DNA of 64,000 bases from Utricularia gibba (lineage: Eukaryota; Streptophyta; Magnoliopsida; Lamiales; Lentibulariaceae). Shown piece by piece: positions 39,462-50,576 of this stretch. Numbering within the stretch: position 1 is the stretch's first letter; the number at the start of each line of letters is the position of its first letter. Under the pieces are notes generated by a model. That model saw only the letters and a program-made list of their open reading frames with translations, was not told where the DNA came from and did no database searches. The stretch spans positions 930,001-994,000 of the forward strand of contig NEEC01000018.1 in NCBI GenBank assembly GCA_002189035.1. Direction: 5' to 3'. Both the position numbers and the translations under genes were made by a program.

Positions 39462-42101
39462 TTACCTCACCAGAGGGATAAGCAAGTACTCGGCATAGAA
39501 CAGCTGCAACCGCACAAAGGGAAAGCGAAAAATTCCAGCACAAGTTGACAGAAGAATTCAGACCAGAGAGAGGATGGGGTGTAAACTTACCTTCCATATG
39601 AACATGTAAAAGGAAGTAATCGCAGCCTTGCTCTTCAAGTCGATGGATTTAGCCCGGTTCCATAGCAGTCCGCCCAGTAACAAATGGCCGAGGATCTATA
39701 GCAAACATGAAGGTGAGGGTGTGTGTTGATAATTTATCAGGAGGGAAGCTTGGAGATGTGTGTTGTTACCATTGTGCACTTGCTCCAGAGGCATGTGGAT
39801 GTTGCTCCTACAAGCAGAGCAACGGTGTAGGCTATTTCGAGAAGATAGATGCAAATCCAAAAGACCTGCAGTGTATCAAGTTCCCAGAATTTGGTCAGGA
39901 AGGCAATGCAAGATGGAAAGGTGAAAAGAATTTGGACAATGAGAAAACTAGCCTTCTCCTGGCCGAGCCGGACTGTGAATGATTGAATACCGTAAACTCT
40001 ATCACCAACAATATCGGGTATGTCCTGCATCCAAGAGTTTGCGGAAGTTGATTTCTTTAGAGTAATGCAATCCTGGTATGTATCCATGAAGGAGTTATTT
40101 ATACCTTGAACAGGGCTATGACAACTGAGAAAAAGCTCATGAAAGCTGTTGCGAAAATCAATGGCTTTGTGAAGATGGTTGGCCTTCCAAAGACATAAGT
40201 CTGGAAAAAAGAAAGGGGTGCAGTATTCATTAAATTTCTCGACAGATATTCCTTCCGGAGTTGGTGAATTATAAGGGAAAAGGATTAGGTTAAACCTGGA
40301 CATGCAAATAGAACGCTATCTGGACAATCACTGCTCGCACAGCCAAGATGCACGTAGCTGCAATGAAAGCAAACCTCTTCCATCTCAAAAATGGAAGCTG
40401 GAAAGGCAACAAATGTTAGAGTTGTAAGTCCAATGGGGCAGTCACTGGAAACTTTTGGGATACAGCTAAACCTCATAGTGCCATGAAAAATTTAATCCAT
40501 GGATGAGAGACAAGCAAGACACCCAAACTCAGGTGGCTTGTCCAATATCAAATCAACAGCAACCAGATAAACTTACATCAATGGAATAGGCAGTTCCGAG
40601 AACAAAGCTGACAGAGAGAGCCCAAAGCAGTGGTCTGGAACCAACGTGCAAGCCAAGCCAAAAACTCTGCAGGTGGTTTAAGAGAGGATAATGAAAATGC
40701 GTGTATAACCATCTAACATGAATTATTCCACTATATGAGATGCTCAAGGGGAGGGCTTCGAACAGAGGGGGCACCCTTATAAGAACACCATGTGCAAACA
40801 TATAAAACAAAAAGTGAGGGAGAAGGCAATGGAATCATATACAGACCAAGGCAGCAAAGAATGAGACAATCATCAATCCAGTTGTGAGCGAGAATTCCCC
40901 AGATGCCAATGGCAGATACGGTTTGTTGACCTGAGAAGTGGCCCCTCATGTCACTCCTTGAGTTATTTTGGTACAGGAAGACACAAGAGCAACAAAGATA
41001 GGCTTCCATCCATCATGTTCAATCCATAAAATTTTAATCAGGTTCATTTAGTAGGAAGAATGTACTCAGTAAATATCCAATTTAACCGTAATGGTAATTC
41101 TCATCGTTATAAACCATGCCACACTCCCACACCATTTCAATGTTCTTGACTAACTTCAGGGAGTTACATTCTTAAACTAACCTTGTCGATGTCAATGTCA
41201 GATATTTGATTTAATCCAACAATGTATATGTTCATAAATAGGGCAGCAACAACAGCCTGGAAATCGATTAAATTAAACCACTTGCATGGCCCAGCATAAA
41301 TCATATTAAACAAGATCTGAGACTAGATGTTGCAGTACCTGGGAAACCCCAAACAAAAATGCTGGAGAAAAATCTGATAGCTTCTCTACCGCAAGAAGAG
41401 AAACTGAAATTATGCTCAATACCTGCATACCAGGGTAGATAGATTAAGACCAACAGCATATACAAATGCATGTAAATATTTTCAAATTTAACAGTTCCTC
41501 TTAACAAGATTTCAAACGCAACTGTTCCTATAACGGTGTGGGGCCGCGAAAATCTGTAGAAAGCATCAAAAGCTCGTAGCATTGATCCCAAGGGTCGGTT
41601 AGAAGGTTCAGATTCAAGAGAGCCATGCGAAACTGAGTTTACTATAACGCCTGAACTCCGTTTTGGAATTGTCGCCAAATGTTTTATGCCAAAACTTTGG
41701 TTATGAATCTGCTTCAACGTCAGCCTCTCTATCCGTGACCTCAACGATTTGGTAGAAGAGAAATCACTACATCTCGAAGAATAAGCTGCCACAAATGAAC
41801 CCAAGATTATCAAGACCAGAACTTTCCAAAACCCACAATATTATAAACCCAACCACTTAGAATTTTCTGAAAACAATACAGAGAGAATTCACCAAAATGA
41901 TAAATTTCACTTCCAGCCCAACAGATTCAGCTACAACAGCAACGAAAAAAGGTTTGCAAAAACAAGATCTCACATTTTGTTCATGAAACCAAAAGAAACA
42001 GCAATTCTCATACCCGGGACGCGTAAAACTAACTCAGCAGTAGTCTTGGCAGAGAGTAGAGACGAAGTTCCAGGAGAGCACCCGGAAAGCATGAACACCA
42101 T
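39462..42101 (-). CDS. VTE2-1: Homogentisate phytyltransferase, chloroplast (tocopherol synthesis)
   Basis: Membrane prenyltransferase joining homogentisate to phytyl diphosphate, the committed step of tocopherol synthesis. Twelve minus-strand exons: 42101-42014, 41785-41523, 41422-41339, 41256-41182, 40930-40847, 40666-40577, 40397-40296, 40200-40105, 40024-39953, 39865-39770, 39695-39591, 39503-39462; 398 residues, usual size. The N-terminal 100 residues are basic and Ser-rich like a transit peptide. The core starts [14 protein letters not shown]. The first Asp-rich motif is NQISDIDID (161-169) followed by [15 protein letters not shown]; the second is [16 protein letters not shown] (294 on). 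The C-terminus is [15 protein letters not shown]. The intron at 39952-39866 appears to use a GC donor (AAG|GCTAGT) and has no stop in frame. An alternative start is Met4 at 42092. VTE2-1 rather than VTE2-2 is suggested by overall similarity. Confidence 0.93.
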
Positions 42102-43430
42102 TTTCTTCTCTGTCAGTACCTAACACCGGTTTCACGAAACGCGTAGAAGCAAATTAAGAGGCATGCAACGCGACTGATTCCCCTAGCAGTATCAGATCTC
42201 CCATTATATTAATAAAGGACGAGTGAATGCATTTATAGAAACTCTACCAGTAAAATATTCAAGCACCCACCCACGCATGAACAGTAGTTTCAGTTTTCAC
42301 CGCCCTCCTCCACCCCTCCCCACCCCCCCATGAATTCGAACCCTTCAAAGCAAACACACCCAGAGCACATTCCGTAATCCGATAAACTGCAGGAATTCAA
42401 GCAATGCAGGTTAAAAAAACCCTACCGCGCGATGCTCTGAGGGAGAATTGCAGTGGCAGCAAGATGCCCACCTTCTGTTCGATTCAATTCCATTTCTTTT
42501 TGTTTTGTTTCCATTTTCATGTTTATTTAAACTGCTATACGAGTCAAAATCAGTGCATGGGTTTCCCGGGATGGCGACAAAGCAGCATACTGGTTTAAAA
42601 CCGGGTCCAAATGCGGGTCACAACTTGGACACCCTATATGGCCACAAACCTCTGTAGCTTGATTCCTTTTCATGTTTCTATGGACACCAGCCGAGTGGGT
42701 CCCATAGGCACGGCTTCATTCACTCGCTACATTTAATAACTTTGGGATAGGTTTGGTCGGTGGTTATAATAATATTTTATTTTTAATAAATGCTTTTTAG
42801 GTAATTAGATTTAACCCAAACTATAGGGTAACATGATTCTATTTAAAAAATATGTATTCATGTTAATAGTACCATTTTTAAGTACATAAAAATATATTAT
42901 TATAGGTATTGAGATTGAGATTCCATCCCATTTGTAGTACGCATTCATTATTTTAATAATATTTTATTCATAATAATAATTTAAGTTTATAATTTTTCTT
43001 AAAAGTATAAAAAAAGAACGAGATCGGCTCATGGGCTTTCGATTTGTTAATTTTGAGGGTTTTAATTTGAAATAGTAACGCGAACGAATGGTGAATATTT
43101 CAACTTGAGAATCCTATGATCCTATATAAAATCGCAGTTAGCTAATGTTTTAAAATTTTAAAATATAAGGTAAGTACACTCTCTTGAAAACCAATGTCCC
43201 AAATAAAATCAAATAAGATGGCACCATAGGTAAATAAAGAACATGAAACCAAAATAACAATAACTTACATTAATAATCCTAAAAAAAATAACAGGGGATA
43301 TGGTCAGAACTTCATAATATATTAAATGTTCAGAAGGAAATTACTACTTTACCCCTATCTCACCACTGTCGTCTGTCGCCTAGTTTTGCGGGTCGGAATA
43401 CTGGAGCGTCGGGACTGGGCACCTGGCGTG
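42102..43430. other. Phytyltransferase 5' flank, intergenic
   Basis: The leader and promoter of the phytyltransferase gene lie at the left, with a C-rich tract near 42300-42330. The rest is AT-rich without a recognisable gene. Confidence 0.5.
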
Positions 43431-44101
43431 TCAATTAGAAAACACCCAATGTCACAAAAACTATTCACAAAATTGCAACAGTGTGTATTAAATTTACGAA
43501 ATTGTACTTTCTTTAATGTGTATATAAATATTTTATCATAAAGATTATAATTTGTATTTTTATAATACTTAATAATAATTTTCAGTAAAATATTTTTAAT
43601 AAATAATTTTTTATATTTTTCAGAAATTATTGTGATCTTATAAAATATATATTATTAGTATTAAAATTATTTAAAAAATATTTTTTAATTATAAAAACGA
43701 GTTTTTTTTAGATTAGAAATTATTTTGATTTAATGAAATATATATTATTAGTATTAAAATTATGTTAAAAATATTATTTATTATAAAAACGAGTTTATTT
43801 TAGATCAAAAATTATTTTGAACTTATGAAATCTATATTATTAGTGTTAACATTATTTATAAAGTATTATTTATTATTAAAAACGAGTTGATTTTAGGTGA
43901 TGATTTTTGAATAAAATTTTTTTTACTAAAAATCATTGTTAAATATTATAAAAATACAAATTATAATATTTGTGATACAATATTTACATACATATTAATA
44001 AAGGGTAATTTCGTAAACTTATACACAATAATCACACATAATACACACAGTGGTTAATTTTTTAAACATGTTTTGTGACAATGGATACTTTTAAAAATTA
44101 C
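43431..44101. mobile_element. Fold-back element with long arms and central 93-bp tandem repeats
   Basis: The left arm (about 43431-43590) and right arm (about 43925-44101) are inverted copies. Shared words include CAATGTCACAAAA, GTGTGTATT, TTTACGAAATT, ATTATAATTTGTATTTTTAT and TTTTAGTAAAA. The centre (about 43620-43900) holds three 93-bp direct repeats, with ATTATTAGT words at 43651, 43744 and 43837. No coding sequence is present. A long-arm, non-autonomous DNA transposon is likely, possibly Mutator-like. Confidence 0.65.
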
Positions 44102-44349
44102 CCCCATCTGGCTAGTCATTCTTGGATGCTGAAATTACTCAATACTACCCGGATTATTCTCTTACAATTACGCTTCTGCCCTTATGATACTTTTCTTGAC
44201 AGCTTCAGTTAGCACGACAAAGTGAGTTGGCATTTGGCAATGCACCTAAATTTGGTAAATGCATGTTTCAAAGTAGATAGATTAGCAAAATACAGTAAAT
44301 TTTTATTTTATTAGTGTTTTTCATAGGTTACAATGACAAAATTTGAGAA

Positions 44350-45240
44350 ATGCATGTGTCACATTACATTTATTTGCAAAATACTAAAAGTTTTTCTTTA
44401 TTTTAAAAATTATATGTAATTTAAGTTTTCATTTACGAACTATCGTACTTTTTTATTTTTTAAATAAAAAAAAACTTATGGGGGGTATATCTTTACTTCA
44501 GGTAGGTGAACGATGAATAAAATAATCTTTACTTGAAAACAAAATAATCTTAAATATAATGTTTTTAAAAACTATATTAAATAATGCAATTCATTATTAA
44601 TAATGATATTAATAAAACTATACTAGTAAACTAATTAAAAAATTTTACAAAAATGTAATATAATAAATTATATAAGTTATTTAAGAAATAATAATTTAAT
44701 AATTTATTTTTATATGATTATAAAATATTTATATTTATAAAATATTTTTATATAAAAGTAACTATTTTTTACTCAAAATTATAATAAAAAATAGTTTTCT
44801 TATATTTTAAAATGATTTTTTAAATAATTAAAATCAATTATCATATTGAAATTGATATCAATTTTTATTTTATATTAATTACTAGAATTTTTCAATTTTT
44901 TGTGATTTTTACTTATTAATTATTTAACATACATGTTTAATATCATTTTACATTAACTGGAAGTATTCAAAATTTTTTTGTAATTCAGTTTATCATTTAT
45001 TCATTTGCAAATTATGAATTGAAAAATGATAACAATAATTAAGAATTTTTGAAAGTATTTTACAAAATTTTGAAAATGTTATATATGATTTTAAAATTGG
45101 AATACCATTAATTTACAAATAAATTTATAAATATAATGTATTTTACAAATAAAAAAAATTAGAGTAATTTGCAAAGTAAAGCAAAAGTTCCTACAAAATG
45201 CAAATAAACAACACTGACACATGCAAAATACTAATTATCT
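44350..45240. mobile_element. AT-rich fold-back element, copy A
   Basis: The end near 45235 (inverted: TTTGCATGTGTCAGTG, then TTTGCATTTTGTAGGAAC) resembles its own start near 44353 (GCATGTGTCACATTAC) and the arms of copy B. The interior aligns in direct orientation with copy B at an offset of about 760 bp. Confidence 0.5.
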
Positions 45241-45249
45241 CTTGGACTA

Positions 45250-46043
45250 AATTAGGATTTTGCATGTGACATTGTTTTTTATTGGCATTTTACTAGAACT
45301 TTTGTTTTAATTTATGAATTACTTGATTTTGTTATATTTATTTATAAAATATATTATATTTATGAATTTGTATGCAAAATAATGGTACTTTAATTTTAAA
45401 TTTTTACAAAAATGTAGCATAATAAACGATATAAGTTATTTATGAAATAAAAAATTAGTAATTAATTTTTATATTATTATAATTTATTTATGATTATAAA
45501 ATATGTTACATAAAAGTAACTCTTTTTTTAATTTAAATTGTAACAAAAATATTTTTTGTATTTTGAAATAATTAAAATCAATCATCAATTTAAAATTAAT
45601 AACATTTTTTTAGTTTATGTTAATTATTACAATTATCCAATTTTTTTTGTAATTTTTGCTTATAATTATTTTTCATATATGTTCAATATCACTTTAAATT
45701 AAATGTAAATATTTAATTTTTTTGTAATTCAATTTTTTAATTTATAAGCACCTATAATTATATTTATTAAAATATTATTTATTCATTTGGAAATTATGAA
45801 AAATGATAATAACAATTATGGATATCTAAAAGTATTATACAAAATTTTGAATATCTTATATATAAGTAATATTTAAATATGTTATATGTGATTTTAAAAT
45901 TGAAATAACATTATTTTACAAAAAAATTCATAACTCTAATATATTTTACAAACAAAAATAACAAAGTCAAGTAATTTACAAATAAAAACAAAAGTTCCGA
46001 TAAAATGCCAATAAAAAATACTAACACATATAAAACACTAATT
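45250..46043. mobile_element. AT-rich fold-back element, copy B
   Basis: Inverted arms of about 170 bp: the left starts TTTTGCATGTGACATTG with TTATTGGCATTTTACTAG, and the right, read inverted, gives TTTTATATGTGTTAGTA with TTATTGGCATTTTATCGG. It directly abuts copy A, so the right arm of A and the left arm of B form a large palindrome centred near 45245. Confidence 0.6.
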
Positions 46044-47629
46044 TACTTTTATCTCTTGGCAATCTAACCTTCTCCAACATAATTATTAGCAAAATAGTCC
46101 CATTTGGTAATTTTTTATGTAATAGTCTTGTTATACTTAAAATAATGATTTTATTCATTATGTATTTAATTTAATATATAAACAGAGTATTTTATAAATA
46201 TAACCTATAAATACAATTATTTTTAATTGATAAAAATCATATTTTAAAGTATAACTTTTTATAAAAAATATAAATTCAACAAACAAAATTATATTACATT
46301 TTTAAATGCAATGATAACGGTGCCTTATCATATATAAAACTATGACTGCATGGATTATGTAAAATTGCATTAATGATTCTTAATTTATATATATCGAAGT
46401 ATGGATACATGCATGGATTATACTAATTATTAATCTAATTTTATGTATTAATAATTTTTATATATACATAAACTTTTTATCCATAACGATGTATCATTAT
46501 TAATTTTTATATATTTGTATTTTTTGAATATAGTTAATTATTTTTATTATATAAAATATAGTACTTTAGAGTGTTTAATAAAAATAGAGTTATTTAACAA
46601 ACAATTTTACAAAAGAAGTCTATTTTACGAATGATTGTGAAAAGGGATTATTTGACTAATAAAATTGTAAAATCAGTCTATTTTGCTAAAAAAACCCGCA
46701 CGACAAAAGCCTTCGTCGATCTTACTCGCATTCTTGTGCCGAATTCCTGTAAAATGCCAATGAATTACACGCTAATCCGCCGCTTCAGTTCTCCGTCGAG
46801 AAGAAATCGGTACGGCTTCCTTCTCCGCCGCTGGTTATGGCTCCGCCGATCCAATTGGGTAATGAGAACCCTTCTTCCATCCCTTTCTTCAGGGACGATT
46901 TTCCCATATTCCAACGCGGTGTATTTTGACGATATGCCTCATTTCCAGACTCTACGATTCTTTCTTCAATCCAAGTACCAGTGGGCATTGGATGATTAAT
47001 ACGAGAGTAATGGGAAAGTAATCAAGATTTGTACTTGCGTGATCGCGCATTGTCAAGATTTGTACTTGTGTTGCACAAATGGGGAGTAATCAAAAAAGGC
47101 AAAAAAGCCCAGGAGAAGAGCTCCTTTTCCTCCCCCACTCCATTTGACTTTAACCTCAAACCCAAGCCCACCGTTTCTTTTACTTTTAAAATATTTTTCT
47201 ATAATAGAAAATTAATTTATAAAATTAACATAAGATTCTAAATGGATTCCTACCGGTTTACATAGTTTTCTTCATGTGGTTGATATATTAGAATAAATAA
47301 TTCTATATCAGGATTTGAAATTAAAATAATTACTAATATTAAAAAAATACAAATTATCATTAATTTCTTAGATTAATTTTTTTAATATTATTTATATTTA
47401 TTATTTACTTGAATTTCATGTATATTCGTATATCTATCAAATACTTAATTTCAAATGTTTTTTTTTATCAGTAATTTAAAGTTTTGTAATGATATGTTGT
47501 GTTGTATTTCATATTTTGAAACGCATGAAAAGAATTGCCACCCAACAAGCGAGGTGATTCTATGTTCTGGGAGCATACTGTTTCGAAAGAGGTGTGTCAT
47601 AGATTTGAGTAAAAGATCAAAATATACTT
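46044..47629. other. AT-rich intergenic with a GC-richer island at 46.69-47.05 kb
   Basis: Mostly AT-rich. Around 46690-47050 the composition resembles coding DNA, with overlapping short open frames (one begins MAPPIQLGNENPSSIPFF near 46837 and stops soon after). I do not recognise the family. It may be a fragment of a gene 5' end carried by a transposon. Confidence 0.35.
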
Positions 47630-47731
47630 GGTTTCTGCAAAAAGGCCGGAATGCAGCCACTGGTGCCTTCCGGGAGTTACCGATGTGTGGAACGAGTTAA
47701 ATATGCAACGTTGGTGCTCAGACAAAGTTAA
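47630..47731 (+). pseudogene. TBL (DUF231) C-terminal fragment
   Basis: Reads VSAKRPECSHWCLPGVTDVW then NEL, after which a one-base deletion precedes YATLVLRQS and a stop. This is the C-terminal end of a trichome-birefringence-like protein. 44 of its first 48 bases match the TBL gene at 63953-64000. The conserved DCSHW has become ECSHW, losing the Asp of the DxxH motif. Homology starts inside the last exon, so this is a truncated copy and not a gene. Confidence 0.8.
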
Positions 47732-48319
47732 GTGAAACCAGCAACATTCTTGTATTTCTGTGGTCAGCTGCCTTTTTCTTGGGAGATTGGTCCCAAATCC
47801 ACGGTTCCTTTTTCATGCCCACATCTCTGTGCCGAGCTAAGTTAAACTCCATGAACACCTGCAACCCCCTTTGGATCCAAATCATTAATTAAACCAAGAG
47901 ATAAGACACATACAAGAACCTGTGCTTGGGATACAAGAGACTTGCCGACAAGAGCTGTTCGGAAAAGTGGGTATGATGTGAACGTTGATTGGGTACGGCT
48001 TCTGTTCCCGGAGCATCAGCCTTAGCATTATCGGCCGACTAATTAATGTTAGTGGAGTGCCGTATGAAAGCCGCTGAGAAACTGGGCGGGGCCCCATTCT
48101 CAGTCAATCTCGCCGCGGAAGCCCAAATCCTCTCGCTGTCAGTCTGCAACGGCTTCCTCTCTGTCTCTCTCTGGCTCTTTGTTTCACATGGAAATGCTGT
48201 CTCAATCCTTAAAAGGGTTTGTATTATTCCTTATTTCTCACGGTGTTTCCTTTCACTGCTTGTGGGAGAATGCTGAGGTTTTGCTTCTGACGATAATCTG
48301 AGTCCTGGTGAAGAGGAAA

Positions 48320-50576
48320 ATGTTGGGTTTCTTGAGTAGAAAGGACGTTAGAAAGATTCTTAAGCGGAAAGACAGTGATGCTGGTGAAAGAGGTTAGTGT
48401 TTTCGCTTCAACTTTTTATCCATCTCATTTCCTTACGATAAGCCTTAGCTTGTTTGCGATTGCTGTTCTTAAGTACCCAGGAAGCTTGTTTTTTTACTGG
48501 TTTGATGATTTGCAAAATAACCAAAAGTGAAGCAAGTATTCTGACTGCTCCAACCCAGTCATAAAAATTTGATTTTGCTCCTATTGGTTTTAGTATTCTG
48601 TTCCTTCACGCGCATCGCCGATCTCCAAATTGTGAGCCAAAATATCCTTCTTGTATTTTCACTGCTGATTGAAGCGATCAATGTTCTGCGGGTTTTGGTT
48701 CTCCATTGACCGACATTTTGCAAGAAATTTGATCATAACATAGTCCACGTGAAGCTCAATTATGAGTTCTTTGAAACCTGGGACTGGATTCTTGAAGAAT
48801 TATCAATCAGCGTAATCCAGTAGAGTGGATCTTGAAAGTGATTCTAATAGCTTCAGCCATCCTAGAGCATTCTGTTTTGTTGTTTCCTCGTGCTTTAACG
48901 ATCGGTAAGTTGTCTCACTGTGCTAAGAACCTTGGAAGTTGAAGATGGTGGATATGGAGTCTATATGATAGTCATGGAACAATTCCCTGTAGAGATTTTT
49001 CTCTTCCTTGTTTTGTTACCATCGCTATGCAAATGGTTCCAGTCCTTTTACAGTGAACTATATGAAACTATAGTGGACTGAGTGATGGTATCTTTAATCT
49101 CCTCACAGGTAGAGCCTTGGAGGACATACGGTCATCATTGTTCAGTAAATTATGTTTTCTTGGCGGCGCAAAACATCAAACACAATCGTTGTGGCGACCC
49201 ACTGCTGCTCTTACATTTAATTTCTGGGTTTCTGTTAGTATCATCCTGATGAACAAACTGGTAAACTGTGCCTATTTTCTCCTACATTTTGTTAGTTTTA
49301 AACTGTGTTGCTCTTAGTCTCTACTCTTTGTAATGCTCTGCTAGGTACTTGTCAAGACGGGGTTTAAATATCCCATTTTCTTGACTTTTATCCACTATGT
49401 GTTCAGCTGGTTCATTATGACAGTTCTAAAAGCTATGTCGATCATCTCTCTATCTTCCCCACAAAAGTCTACAAACTACACTTCATTGTTGTCACTTGGT
49501 GTGGTCATGTCCCTCTCCACTGGTCTTGCTAATGTTAGCCTGAAGTACAACAGGTGAACAGACGCTCAATATTAGGATTCCCCAGTTTGTCTGTCCTGCA
49601 ACTAGTTTGAAACCATGTTCCCTCTTGGCTCTCCAGTATTGGATTCTATCAGATGGCTAAAATTGCCGTCACCCCTGCCATTGTTTCAACTGAATTTGCT
49701 CTCTTCAAAAGAAGAATTCCGGCGAATAAGGTAGGCATGGATAATGATGATGATGATGATGATCAGCATCTGAATGCTGCTACTTCTGTTCCAGGTCCTT
49801 GCTCTTGCAGTAGTATCAGTCGGGGTCGCCATTGCTACAGTGACAGACCTCGAGTTCCATTTTTTCGGTGCTTGTGTAGCTGTGGCATGGATTATTCCCA
49901 GTGCAGTGAACAAGATACTGTGGTCTAGTCTCCAACAGCATGATAACTGGAATGCTCTAGCGTAAGCCTCCTCATCTGCTTCTTTCTGGTTCAGGGGAAG
50001 GAGGGCAACAAACAATAATCTGTCTGTCTGTCTGCTGGAAACCACAGGCTAATGTGGAAAACAACTCCCATCACTCTGCTCTTCCTTGTGATGCTGATGC
50101 CGTATCTCGACCCTCCGGGCTCCCTCTCCTTCCAGTGGAACCTCTCCAACTGCGTAATTATTAGCAGTTCTGCAGTTCTGGGATTCTTGCTCCAGTGGTC
50201 CGGCGCTCTAGCTCTCGGGTAAGCATTGTTGTCCTTCACAGAAAAGACGACAGGCTCATGTTGTTTTAGTTCATTCGACCATCCACTGGTCCGCCGTGTA
50301 ATGGTTGTTTGCAGGGCGACGTCGGCGACAACCCACGCGGTGCTCGGGCAGTTCAAGACGTGCAGCATCCTCCTCGGTGGCTTCCTCCTCTTCGGAGAAA
50401 ATCCGGGAGCGACGAGCATCCTCGGAGCTGCCGTGGCCCTTTCCGGGATGTCATTCTACACGTACCTAAACTTGCAACCAGGGAAGGCGTTAACGGTGCC
50501 GGGTCATCAAGCTTCCGTTCCACTGCCCAAGTCCATGCTCAGCAAAGAAAAGGTGGACGGGGAAGAACACGTCTGA
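48320..50576 (+). CDS. Nucleotide-sugar / triose-phosphate translocator family transporter
   Basis: Golgi-type solute antiporter of the drug/metabolite transporter superfamily; the substrate cannot be told from the sequence. Seven exons: 48320-48392, 49109-49260, 49345-49553, 49637-49730, 49795-49961, 50048-50218, 50315-50576, with all phases consistent, 375 residues. The N-terminus MLGFLSRKDVRKILKRKDSD followed by AGERGRALEDIRSSLF is shared with a plant subgroup annotated as uncharacterised nucleotide-sugar transporter. About ten membrane helices follow, with MSLSTGLANVSLKYNSIGFY, QMAKIAVTPAIVSTEFALFK, FFGACVAVAWIIPSAVNKIL, SAVLGFLLQWSGALALGATS and HAVLGQFKTCSILLGGFLLF being hallmarks of the fold. 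The C-terminal tail is hydrophilic and Lys-rich. A short upstream open frame starts at 48046 in the probable leader. Intron 4 has a GAT microsatellite. Confidence 0.9.
49738..49764. repeat. GAT trinucleotide microsatellite in intron 4
   Basis: GATAATGATGATGATGATGA followed by TGATCAG, right after the donor site of the transporter gene's fourth intron. About seven imperfect units. Confidence 0.8.

Noticed and set aside
39707-39982. Plus-strand open frame of about 91 codons
   Set aside because: Antisense to phytyltransferase exons 9 and 10 and the intron between them, whose frame, motifs and splice phases are clear.
48046-48276. Open frame upstream of the transporter
   Set aside because: Lies in the probable leader of the transporter gene, is low in complexity and matches no family. 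At most an upstream open frame.
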